From contig NZ_JBEZFP010000159.1 of assembly GCF_040649515.1 (NCBI RefSeq), forward strand, positions 1 to 19,978: DNA of 19,978 bases. Reading direction: 5' to 3'. This DNA is from Yinghuangia elevatio. GTDB lineage: Bacteria; Actinomycetota; Actinomycetes; Streptomycetales; Streptomycetaceae. Below are positions 14,755-19,978 of this stretch, one piece after another (position 1 is the stretch's first letter; the number at the start of each line of letters is the position of its first letter). Position numbers and translations under genes: made by a program. The notes below the pieces were generated by a model, which was not told the origin of the DNA, did no database searches, and saw only the letters and a program-made list of their open reading frames with translations.

Positions 14755-15279
14755 CTATGCCTGGTTGAAGAACCCGTCGTGATTGTTGCTGCCGGGATCC
14801 CCGGTCAGCAGCGCGACGTCGCCGGGCAGCAGGAGGAACACCCGCTTGGCCAGACGCTCTATCGTGCCCCGACGGCCGAAGGTGAGACCGGAGGCGAAGT
14901 CGACCACGCGCTTGGCATCCGACTCGTCCATCGCGGTCAGATCGATGATGACCGGGATGTCCTGGCGGAAGTACTCGCCTATTGCGCGGGCCTCGTGGTA
15001 GCTCTTCGGGTGTACGACCGAGATCCGTGAGGTCGGTTTGGTGAGTTCGGCTGCCGCCGCTGCGCGGGCGGCGAAGATCTCCGAGGCCGGCACTACGCTG
15101 CCCTCCAATGGGCGGGAGCGGTCCTCCGGCTCGTCGTCGTAGACCCAGCCGGCGTCCACGTCGTCGTCCTCGTCGTAGGAGCCTGTGTCGTACGCGCCCC
15201 TGCCGGTGCGGTACATGTCGTCGTCCTCGTCCCCCGAACCGAGCCCGAGCCAGGAGCCGGCCTTGCGCAATGCGCCCAT
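14755..15279 (-). CDS. sepF: SepF-family cell division protein (paralogue)
   Basis: A 174-residue SepF-like protein. Residues 1-14 (MGALRKAGSWLGLG) resemble the amphipathic membrane-binding helix. Residues about 17-56 form a strongly acidic Asp/Glu-rich linker. The SepF core spans about 84-155 (SRISVVHPKSYHEARAIGEY, VIIDLTAMDESDAKRVVDFASGL, then RVFLLLPGDV). The protein ends in GFFNQA, similar to the FFNQS-type end of Streptomyces SepF. SepF tethers FtsZ to the membrane and helps form septa. The gene is not beside ftsZ or ylm-type genes, so it is probably one of the additional Streptomyces SepF-like proteins (SflA/SflB type) rather than the dcw-cluster copy. The ATG at 15279 has GGGAGG 5 nt upstream; the frame extends further only without a ribosome binding site or homology. 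A Leu-Leu-Thr-Gly-Asp-Pro insertion precedes the C-terminus. Confidence 0.9.
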   Translation of the reverse strand: MGALRKAGSWLGLGSGDEDDDMYRTGRGAYDTGSYDEDDDVDAGWVYDDEPEDRSRPLEGSVVPASEIFAARAAAAAELTKPTSRISVVHPKSYHEARAIGEYFRQDIPVIIDLTAMDESDAKRVVDFASGLTFGRRGTIERLAKRVFLLLPGDVALLTGDPGSNNHDGFFNQA

Positions 15280-15407
15280 GGGCACCTCCCTCTCCGCTCG
15301 TCCCGGCCCCGTCCGGGTTATCTCTTTGTCCTCCACTCGACCGCACTGTATGCCAGCACCCGCCCCGTTGGGCCGTGCGACGCGCGCGCTTGGTGGACAT
15401 TTGTCGA

Positions 15408-15427
15408 CCTGGGACACTCCTGGGACA
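15408..15427. repeat. CCTGGGACA direct repeat with 11-bp period
   Basis: CCTGGGACA occurs at 15408-15416 and 15419-15427, exactly 11 bp apart. This is 129-148 bp upstream of the sepF-like start and just past the end of the MarR gene. A related GGTGGACA lies at 15392-15399, out of phase. This may be an upstream regulatory site for the sepF-like gene. Confidence 0.4.
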
Positions 15428-15516
15428 TTCCGGGGCCGTGAGAGCCCTTCATCGTCCCGCAGCGGACCCCCCGGATCCAGCGGGATTTCCCTCACGCCCG
15501 AGGAAAGTCGCGGCCG

Positions 15517-16032
15517 TCAGGCCCCGGGTCCCGCCAGCAGCTTGCCCAGCAGCCCGGCGAGTTGGCGGCGCTCGGCCTGATCGAGCGGCAGGAACACCGT
15601 GTCGAGGTAGCCGGCGACGCCCGTCTCGGCGGCGGCGAGCACGGCCCGGCCGGATTCGGTGACGGTGACGGCGTACGAGCGCCGGTCCCGCGGGTTGCGC
15701 TCGCGCCGCACGAGGCCGCCCTGTTCCAGGTCGTCGCAGAGGCCGACCATGACACTGCGGTCGATGCGCAGTTCCTCGCTCAGCGACTGCTGGGAGCACG
15801 GGCCGACGGCGGCCAGCATCTTGAGGACGAGGTGTTGCCCGACCCCGAGGCCCTGCGCGCCCGCGTGAGCCTCGGCGGCCCTCGCGACGGCGGTCGAGGC
15901 CCGGCACAGCGTGATGTCAGGGCGTTCGGCGGCGAGTTGTGGGAAGTAGCTCGGGCGCGCCGGTCCGCCGGCCGCCGGGGCCGCGTCGGCCGCCTCGGCC
16001 GTCCCGGTCTTCTTTGTCGTTCTCGTCGGCAT
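15517..16032 (-). CDS. MarR-family transcriptional regulator
   Basis: A 171-residue winged-helix regulator. The N-terminal 30 residues are low-complexity (Thr/Lys, Ala, Pro). The winged HTH covers about 65-130, with the recognition region SLSEELRIDRSVMVGLCDDL and the wing RRERNPRDRRSYAVTVTESG, the MarR hallmark. Cys43, at the start of the first core helix (TLCRAS), sits about where OhrR-type MarR proteins carry their peroxide-sensing cysteine. Cys79 and Cys99 are also present, so redox sensing is possible but unproven. The ATG at 16032 has GGAGGG 5 nt upstream. It diverges from a nitroreductase gene over 132 bp containing an inverted repeat that overlaps the nitroreductase promoter. MarR proteins usually repress themselves and the divergent gene until a ligand or oxidant binds. 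Confidence 0.92.
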   Translation of the reverse strand: MPTRTTKKTGTAEAADAAPAAGGPARPSYFPQLAAERPDITLCRASTAVARAAEAHAGAQGLGVGQHLVLKMLAAVGPCSQQSLSEELRIDRSVMVGLCDDLEQGGLVRRERNPRDRRSYAVTVTESGRAVLAAAETGVAGYLDTVFLPLDQAERRQLAGLLGKLLAGPGA

Positions 16033-16082
16033 GGCGTCCCTCCGCGTCGCGTCGCGCCGCCCACTCTAGCAATTCGATCTGC

Positions 16083-16123
16083 GCGCCAATTGTTTGACGG
16101 CAGATGATTGGCGCACATACGGT
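16083..16123 (+). promoter_or_regulatory. Nitroreductase promoter with overlapping MarR operator candidate
   Basis: An inverted repeat with perfect 8-bp arms GCGCCAAT (16083-16090) and ATTGGCGC (16107-16114) surrounds a likely -35, TTGACG (16094-16099). A -10-like TACGGT follows at 16118-16123 after an 18-bp spacer. The second arm lies inside the spacer, so a bound regulator would block RNA polymerase. A further CAATT/AATTG pair at 16070-16092 lies towards the marR start. Binding of the adjacent MarR protein is inferred from position. Confidence 0.55.
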
Positions 16124-16164
16124 TTTGGCATCGGCCACGGCTCATCGGCGCCCGGAGGCAACGC

Positions 16165-16812
16165 ATGCTCCTAGACCTCACCCCCGACGAACTGCTTTCC
16201 ACCACCCGCGCGGTGCGCAGGCGTCTCGACTTCGACCGGCCAGTACCGCGCGAGCTGATCGAGGAGTGCGTGGACCTGGCCGTCCAGGCGCCCACCGGGC
16301 GCAACCGGCAGCGCTGGCACTTCCTGGTGGTCACCGAGCCCGCGCAGCGTCGCGCGGTGGCGGACATATTCGTGCGCTCGCTGGCGCAGGGCGGCGGGCA
16401 GCCGCTCACCGACCTGGATCTGTGGCGCATGAACCACCACCCCACCTCGACGCGGCGGGTGTTCGACGGATTGCGGCACCTCGTCGACAACATCCACCGG
16501 GTCCCCGCATTTGTGATCCCGGCGGTGGAGGGCCGTACCGATCGCGCCCCGGTCGCCACCCAGGCCGGGACCTGGGGCTCGATACTCCCGGCGGTGTGGA
16601 GCTTCATGCTCGCCGCACGCGCCCGCGGCCTCGGCACCGTGTGGACGACCGCGCAGGCGCCGCTCGAACGCGAACTGGCCCAGGTGCTCCGCGTCCCGTA
16701 CGACGACGTCATGCTCGCCGCGTTCATCCCGCTCGCCTACACGATCGGAACGGACTTCAAGCCGGCCAAGCGGATACCCCGCGAACACGTCCTCCACTGG
16801 AACCGCTGGTAG
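16165..16812 (+). CDS. Nitroreductase-family oxidoreductase
   Basis: A 215-residue flavoprotein of the nitroreductase superfamily. The N-terminal FMN-phosphate-binding pattern is present (TTRAVRRRLDFDRPVP, with Arg residues at about 15-20), followed by ECVDLAVQAPTGRNRQRWHF, the typical Ala-Pro-Thr/Ser-x-x-N-x-Q-x-W segment. Further on, WGSILPAVWSFMLAARARGLGTVWTT is the dimer-interface and FMN-contact helix. Members use NAD(P)H to reduce nitroaromatics, quinones or related electrophiles, and physiological substrates are often unknown. The ATG at 16165 follows GGAGG at 6 nt; an in-frame ATG at 16108 lies inside the promoter and operator region and is rejected. It is divergent from the MarR gene, consistent with a detoxification or redox-response pair. 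The next gene downstream, a SARP regulator on the same strand, starts 177 bp later. Confidence 0.92.
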   Translation: MLLDLTPDELLSTTRAVRRRLDFDRPVPRELIEECVDLAVQAPTGRNRQRWHFLVVTEPAQRRAVADIFVRSLAQGGGQPLTDLDLWRMNHHPTSTRRVFDGLRHLVDNIHRVPAFVIPAVEGRTDRAPVATQAGTWGSILPAVWSFMLAARARGLGTVWTTAQAPLERELAQVLRVPYDDVMLAAFIPLAYTIGTDFKPAKRIPREHVLHWNRW

Positions 16813-16989
16813 GCGCGCGTCCCGGACCGTGGGCCCTCCCGGTGCGAGCAGGCGGTCGGCGTGTGCGCATAGCGCATTCGGGGCGAACTGCCGGACAGGG
16901 GCCGCGCTTTCGGGATACATCTGCGTGTCGGCACGTGTCGACTGCCTAGCCTGCCGGGGCAAGCCGAGACAGCCCGGGGGAGGTGTCGG

Positions 16990-17832
16990 ATGGCGCGTAC
17001 CGCCTTTGCGGCGTCGGAATTGGGAGCCGCGGCCGGTCCTGTGCGGGGCACGGCGGGAATCGGTGTCCTCGGGCCGGTGGAGTTACGCCCGGCCCAGTCC
17101 GGCAACTGGCGCCCGGTCCCCGGTACGCGCCCCCGCTCACTCCTGGCCCGCCTGGTCGCCGCGTCCGGCCGCGTCGTGCTGACCGAGCGGCTGCTGTCCG
17201 ACGTCTGGCCCGACGAGCCGCCCGCGATGCGGGCCAAAGCCGTCGCCCAGGTGGTGCACCGGCTGCGGCGCCTGCTCGGCGACCGGCACGGGGTGTTGAT
17301 CGCCACCCGGCCACAGGGCTACGAACTGCGGATCCCCGACATGGAGATCGACGCGATCGTCGCCGGGCTGCTGGTCGAACGCGGCCGCGCCCGACTGGCG
17401 TGCGGCGACGCGGCCTCGGCGTCGGCTCTGCTGGGGCGGGCCCTGGGGTTGTGGCGCGGGGAGCCGTACGACGGCGTCGAATGCGCCGACCCCGCGGGCC
17501 CGGTCGCATGCCACGGCGCGCACCTCGCCCGGCTGCGCGTCACCGCGCTGGAGTCGCGCATCGACGCGGATCTGGCGCTGGAGCGGCACCGCGAGGTCAT
17601 CGACGAACTGTCCGGCCTGGTGGCCGGGAACCCGTGGCACGAGCCGTGGTGGCCGCGGCTGATGCTCGCGCTGGACGGCGCAGGGCGGCGGGCCGACGCG
17701 CTCCACACGTACCAGCGGCTGCGCACACTGCTGGTCGACGGCCTGGGAGTCGAGCCCGGGCCCGAGGCGCGGCGCGTGCACCAGCGCATACTGCGCGGCG
17801 AGCGCCCGGCGAAAGGCTGTCGTTGCGGATAG
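16990..17832 (+). CDS. AfsR/SARP-family transcriptional regulator
   Basis: A 280-residue small SARP. An OmpR-type winged-helix DNA-binding domain covers about 24-115 (IGVLGPVEL, RVVLTERLLSDVWPDEPP, VVHRLRRLLGDRHGVLIATR, then GYELRI). A bacterial transcriptional activation domain (BTAD, helical repeats) covers about 117-265, including the DALHTYQRLRTLLVDGLGVEPGPE signature. There is no NB-ARC or TPR extension, so it is a small DnrI/RedD/ActII-4-like member. These activate target promoters by binding direct heptamer repeats spaced at 11 bp. The ATG at 16990 has GGGGGAGG 7 nt upstream. The protein ends in an unusual Lys-Gly-Cys-Arg-Cys-Gly tail, and the last codons form the left arm of a long hairpin. 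No polyketide, peptide or other biosynthetic gene is nearby; phased 11-bp repeats lie 570-700 bp downstream. Confidence 0.93.
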   Translation: MARTAFAASELGAAAGPVRGTAGIGVLGPVELRPAQSGNWRPVPGTRPRSLLARLVAASGRVVLTERLLSDVWPDEPPAMRAKAVAQVVHRLRRLLGDRHGVLIATRPQGYELRIPDMEIDAIVAGLLVERGRARLACGDAASASALLGRALGLWRGEPYDGVECADPAGPVACHGAHLARLRVTALESRIDADLALERHREVIDELSGLVAGNPWHEPWWPRLMLALDGAGRRADALHTYQRLRTLLVDGLGVEPGPEARRVHQRILRGERPAKGCRCG

Positions 17833-17847
17833 CCCTTCGCCGGGCGC
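17802..17847. terminator. Hairpin spanning the SARP stop codon
   Basis: GCGCCCGGCGAA (17802-17813) pairs perfectly with TTCGCCGGGCGC (17836-17847), and pairing can extend inward by three bases with one mismatch. The loop contains the TAG stop (17830-17832). It lies between convergent genes and can serve both strands. The left arm codes for the C-terminal residues of the SARP. Confidence 0.65.
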
Positions 17848-17880
17848 GGCGGTTCGTCGGCCGAGTTCCCGGCCGGGGTG

Positions 17881-18336
17881 TCAGCGGCAGACGCTGACGA
17901 CCGGGAGGAACATCCAGTGGTCCGTGTACCAGAAGTAGTTCATGAGGCCGCCGACGTCGTTGCATCCGGCGGGGGCCTGCTCGATGTTGCCGTTGCAGAT
18001 GCGGGTGCTGTTCTTGGGCATCGACGACACGGCGCACTTCGCGTCCGAGAAAGAGGAGAGCAGAGTCTCGGGCACGTACCGAGCGTCGGCGTTGGAGTTC
18101 ATGACAATGGCGTACGGCTGCACGTAGCCGTTGCCGTACTCCATACACGCGATGATCACGTGCCGGCTGTCGGTCAGCTGCACCGGCGACGAGCATTTCG
18201 CGTTGCCCCACGTCGGATACGTCGTGGTCCAGTTCTTGGGCACGGGCGCCGCGGCGGCCGGGCTCTGCGCGAGGGCGGTGAGCGCGACGGCGGCGCCGAG
18301 CGCGCCCAGGGTCTTGGCGATCTTGGAACGGAGCAC
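17881..18336 (-). CDS. Small secreted six-cysteine protein, unknown function
   Basis: A 151-residue protein starting at GTG 18336, chosen because AGAGGA lies 8 nt upstream and a signal peptide starts there: VLRSKIAKTL, then an Ala/Leu-rich core ending in SPAAAA at about residue 31. The open frame continues upstream to 18603, but that part covers non-coding repeats and has no signal logic. The mature chain is about 120 residues, rich in Asn, Ser, Tyr and Trp, and contains six cysteines, probably forming three disulphides. Recognisable stretches are NWTTTYPTWGNAKC, HVIIACMEYGNGYVQP and a YFWYTDHWMFLP end. I recognise no domain or active site. It is convergent with the SARP gene (48 bp apart). 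Its upstream region holds an array of 11-bp repeats starting 64 bp before the start codon. A SARP-controlled extracellular protein is a hypothesis from position only. Confidence 0.78.
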   Translation of the reverse strand: MLRSKIAKTLGALGAAVALTALAQSPAAAAPVPKNWTTTYPTWGNAKCSSPVQLTDSRHVIIACMEYGNGYVQPYAIVMNSNADARYVPETLLSSFSDAKCAVSSMPKNSTRICNGNIEQAPAGCNDVGGLMNYFWYTDHWMFLPVVSVCR

Positions 18337-18399
18337 GGGGCGGTCCTCTTTCTCGGCGGTCAGCAGGGGAGACGGAGCCCGGTGATCGTCTCCCCGCCC

Positions 18400-18450
18400 G
18401 GTTCCACCGGGGTTCCACCGCGGTTCCACGCCGGTTCCACGGCGGTCCAC
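18400..18450. repeat. Five direct repeats with exact 11-bp period (GGTTCCAC array)
   Basis: GGTTCCAC begins at 18400, 18411, 18422 and 18433, and a fifth copy lacking one T (GGTCCAC) begins at 18444. The 3-nt spacers are G/C only and vary (CGG, CGC, GCC, GGC), so the conserved part is the 8-mer, on one helix face. The period does not follow codons. Heptamer-plus-4 direct repeats of this kind are the established operator form of SARP activators. The array lies 64-114 bp upstream of the secreted-protein start. Confidence 0.85.
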
Positions 18451-18467
18451 GCCCTTGGGCCGTGCCG

Positions 18468-18533
18468 GGTCCCCGCCCCGTCCGTGGCGTGTTCGTGGCG
18501 CGTGCGGGGCGCGTCCGCACTGCGTCCGCCCGG
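18468..18533. repeat. Second, degenerate array with 11-bp period (GTCC/GTTC type)
   Basis: Six consecutive 11-mers begin at 18468, 18479, 18490, 18501, 18512 and 18523. Each has GT at its second and third positions, followed by CC, TC or GC; most then have G plus a G/C-rich tail (CGTCCGTGGCG, TGTTCGTGGCG, CGTGCGGGGCG and so on). Conservation is weaker than in the first array and the phase is shifted by 2 bp relative to it. Confidence 0.6.
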
Positions 18534-18698
18534 CGAGTTCGGCCGCTACTGCGAACGCGTGGATGCAGACCGCGCGCTGGTGCGGCGAATCCGGGATCCA
18601 CATGCGCCCCCGCGCGTACCCGCTTAGCGTGGAAGACGCGCCCGCGCGGCGGGCCGCGAAAGCGTATTGCCGGTGACGGTCTTGGAGGAGGCATGGAG

Positions 18699-19154
18699 AT
18701 GGGCGAGCTTGGTCCGGTCGACGCGATCGTGCTGGGGTTCCCGGGCCAGCGGCTGACCCGCTCCGTCCTGGACGCCGTCGACGAGGTCGAGGCGCGCGGC
18801 GACGTCCGGGTCATCGACATGCTCATCGTGGTCAAGGACGTGCACGGCGACATCACCCACCACGAGATCAGCGAGTACGACGACCTGCGCGACATGGCCG
18901 CCGAGGTCGCGGCCCGCCGCATGCTCGGGCTCGCGGGGGAGAGCGACGCGGAGCAGATCGGCCTGATCATGCCGCCGGACTCGCTGGTCGTCGTCGTGTT
19001 CGTGGAGAACGTGTGGGCGCGCGAGGTCGCGGTGCGGATCCGCGAGGCGGGCGGGCGGTTGCTGTCGTACACCCGGCTGCCGCAGGCGACGCTGGACGCG
19101 ATGGAGGACCAGATCGAGACGGCGGCGGCGTACGGCGACACGTCCGACGACTAA
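18699..19154 (+). CDS. DUF6325 family protein
   Basis: A 151-residue cytosolic-looking protein. The N-terminal pattern GPVDAIVLGFPG, followed by a helix and then RVIDMLIVVKDVHGDI, and the later PPDSLVVVVFVENVWAREVAVRIREAGG segment match what I know of the actinobacterial DUF6325 family (related in layout to DUF1269 proteins), whose function is unknown. It has no signal peptide or clear transmembrane helix and ends in an acidic tail (DTSDD). GGAGGAG lies 8 nt before ATG 18699 but only 2 nt before ATG 18693, so 18699 is preferred. It diverges from the secreted-protein gene and is convergent with the sortase gene only 8 bp away. Such proteins often occur near SHOCT-domain or stress genes; nothing here identifies a partner. 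Confidence 0.82.
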   Translation: MGELGPVDAIVLGFPGQRLTRSVLDAVDEVEARGDVRVIDMLIVVKDVHGDITHHEISEYDDLRDMAAEVAARRMLGLAGESDAEQIGLIMPPDSLVVVVFVENVWAREVAVRIREAGGRLLSYTRLPQATLDAMEDQIETAAAYGDTSDD

Positions 19155-19162
19155 TCCGCCGC

Positions 19163-19894
19163 TCAGGCCTTGCGCGTCGAGACCAGCTTCGCGAACACCA
19201 CGACGTTCGCCTCGTAGCCGCCCTCGGCACCCTTCTTGAACGTGCCCCCGCAGGTGATGAGGCGCAGTTGCGCCTCCGACGTGTCGGCGTACACGCGGTC
19301 GGCCGGGAAGTTCTTCTTGTCGAACACCTCGACCGACTCGATGCGGAACGTCGCGACCATCCCGTCGGATCGCACGATGTCCGCGGTGTCGCCGGGGCGG
19401 AGCGCACCGAGGCCGTAGAAGGCGGCCGGGCCGGACTTGGTGTCCACGTGCGCCACGACCACGGCCGTGCCCACCGCGCCCGGGGTGGCCGCGTCCTTGT
19501 ACCAGCCCGCCAGGTTGCGGTTGTTCGGGTCGGGGACGGCCAGTTCGCCGGACGCTTCGAGGCCCAGCGCGACAAAGGGGGCGTCCACCGCGATCTTGGG
19601 GATCACCACACGGGCCGGCGGTGACGATGGCAGCGGAACGACCGGCGGCTGCTCCGTCTCGGGTCGAACCGCCGGTTGTACGGCCGGAGTTCCGGCACTT
19701 CCACCGGCCGGAACCGCACTCGGCCGCGCGGCCGACGCGGGCGGGACCGGCGGGCCGCCGTCGCCTTCGGAGAACGCCCGGAGGACGAGGGTTCCGCCGG
19801 CCAGAAAGGCGACGAAGGCCAGGACGGCGGCGAACACGAGGAGGCGCGACGGCCGTCCGGATGAACGCCCGCTCTGTCGCTCGGCGTTGGCCAC
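19163..19894 (-). CDS. Class F sortase
   Basis: A 243-residue membrane-anchored transpeptidase. A short cytoplasmic start precedes a transmembrane helix at about 18-40 (LLVFAAVLAFVAFLAGG). A Pro/Ala-rich extracellular linker runs from about 45 to 94, and the sortase beta-barrel from about 95 to 238. Catalytic His149 is in VVAHVDT and Cys215 in LRLITCGGTF. The usual catalytic Arg about 13 residues after the Cys is not evident: Glu228 occupies that region (GGYEANVVVFA), with only Lys220 and Lys221 nearby. Start GTG 19894 is preceded by AGGAGG at 5 nt. Class F sortases of actinobacteria are usually monofunctional housekeeping or orphan enzymes attaching LPxTG-type proteins to the wall; I see no LPxTG substrate gene in the window. 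It is convergent with the DUF6325 gene. Confidence 0.92.
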   Translation of the reverse strand: MANAERQSGRSSGRPSRLLVFAAVLAFVAFLAGGTLVLRAFSEGDGGPPVPPASAARPSAVPAGGSAGTPAVQPAVRPETEQPPVVPLPSSPPARVVIPKIAVDAPFVALGLEASGELAVPDPNNRNLAGWYKDAATPGAVGTAVVVAHVDTKSGPAAFYGLGALRPGDTADIVRSDGMVATFRIESVEVFDKKNFPADRVYADTSEAQLRLITCGGTFKKGAEGGYEANVVVFAKLVSTRKA

Positions 19895-19951
19895 CAGGTC
19901 CTCCTGGATCGGCTCGTGGGTGTGTCGAGTGGGGCGTGGCAGAGTCCCGCC

Positions 19952-19978
19952 CCGTACGGCGACGATGACGCCGTACGG
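19952..19978. repeat. Inverted repeat at right window edge
   Basis: Perfect 10-bp arms CCGTACGGCG (19952-19961) and CGCCGTACGG (19969-19978) surround a 7-nt loop. Each arm includes the self-complementary CCGTACGG. The right arm ends exactly at the window edge, so the full extent is unknown. It is 58 bp upstream of the sortase start and could be an operator for it or the terminator of a gene beyond the window. Confidence 0.6.

Larger units (their letters stand above)
18337..18698. other. Divergent intergenic region with phased repeats
   Basis: This 362-bp gap separates the secreted-protein gene (-) from the DUF6325 gene (+). Its central third is occupied by two direct-repeat arrays (18400-18450 and 18468-18533). 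On the minus strand GACGAT (complement of 18385-18390) could be a -10 hexamer 9 bp downstream of the first array. On the plus strand TAGCGT (18625-18630) is a weak -10 candidate without a clear -35. No small gene with a credible start and ribosome binding site is seen. Confidence 0.6.

Noticed and set aside
16924..16940. CGTGTCG direct repeat upstream of the SARP gene as an autoregulatory SARP site
   Set aside because: The period is 10 bp, not 11, there are only two copies, and the sequence differs from the arrays at 18400-18533.
16813..16989. Possible small gene between nitroreductase and SARP
   Set aside because: Open frames here lack a ribosome binding site and coding character. The region more likely holds the SARP promoter, which I could not define.
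18400..18533. Phased repeats as a CRISPR array
   Set aside because: The repeat unit is 8 bp with 3-bp spacers, there are no 25-40 bp spacers, and no cas genes are nearby.
18337..18603. Upstream extension of the secreted-protein frame
   Set aside because: It would translate the 11-bp repeat region, which shows no codon-phase conservation, and would bury the signal peptide. The GTG at 18336 has a proper ribosome binding site.

Overview
The window reads as chromosomal DNA of a high-GC actinomycete, most likely a Streptomycetaceae-type organism. The evidence is strong G/C bias at third codon positions, GTG starts, GGAGG-type ribosome binding sites, and several typical actinobacterial families: an AfsR/SARP regulator, a HATPase/XRE/DUF397 triad, SepF, a class F sortase and DUF6325. 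I find 18 protein-coding genes, no tRNA or rRNA, no insertion sequence and no CRISPR array. The first 25 bases are almost pure T, which is out of character with the rest and may be a contig-edge artefact.

Layout. 139-4335: a large secreted subtilisin-like peptidase (-) diverges from a small secreted protein of unknown function (+). 4367-5957: a classic Streptomyces regulatory triad, made of an anti-sigma-like ATP-binding protein (-), an XRE/DUF5753 regulator (+) and a DUF397 protein (+) whose N-terminal motif has been tandemly duplicated. 5926-14580: a purine-catabolism locus. A PucR-type activator (+) diverges from a minus-strand run of FAD, [2Fe-2S] and molybdopterin subunits of xanthine dehydrogenase, then an AzgA-type purine permease, then the XdhC maturation protein. 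Together these would import hypoxanthine or xanthine, oxidise it towards urate, mature the molybdoenzyme and sense purine status. No uricase or allantoin genes lie in the window. 14659-14699: a strong bidirectional terminator. 14755-15279: a SepF paralogue. 15517-16812: a MarR regulator diverging from a nitroreductase, with an inverted-repeat operator candidate in the shared promoter. 16990-17832: a small SARP regulator. 17881-18336 (-): a small secreted six-cysteine protein. 18699-19154 (+): a DUF6325 protein. 19163-19894 (-): a class F sortase.

The most interesting non-coding signal lies in the 362-bp divergent gap between the secreted protein and the DUF6325 gene. Two arrays of direct repeats there each have an exact 11-bp period: five GGTTCCAC-type copies at 18400-18450 and six degenerate GTCC/GTTC-type copies at 18468-18533. 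Eleven-base-pair phased heptamer repeats are the known operator architecture of SARP regulators, and a SARP gene sits about 570 bp away. This suggests a local SARP-controlled unit whose target may be a small secreted protein rather than a biosynthetic cluster.
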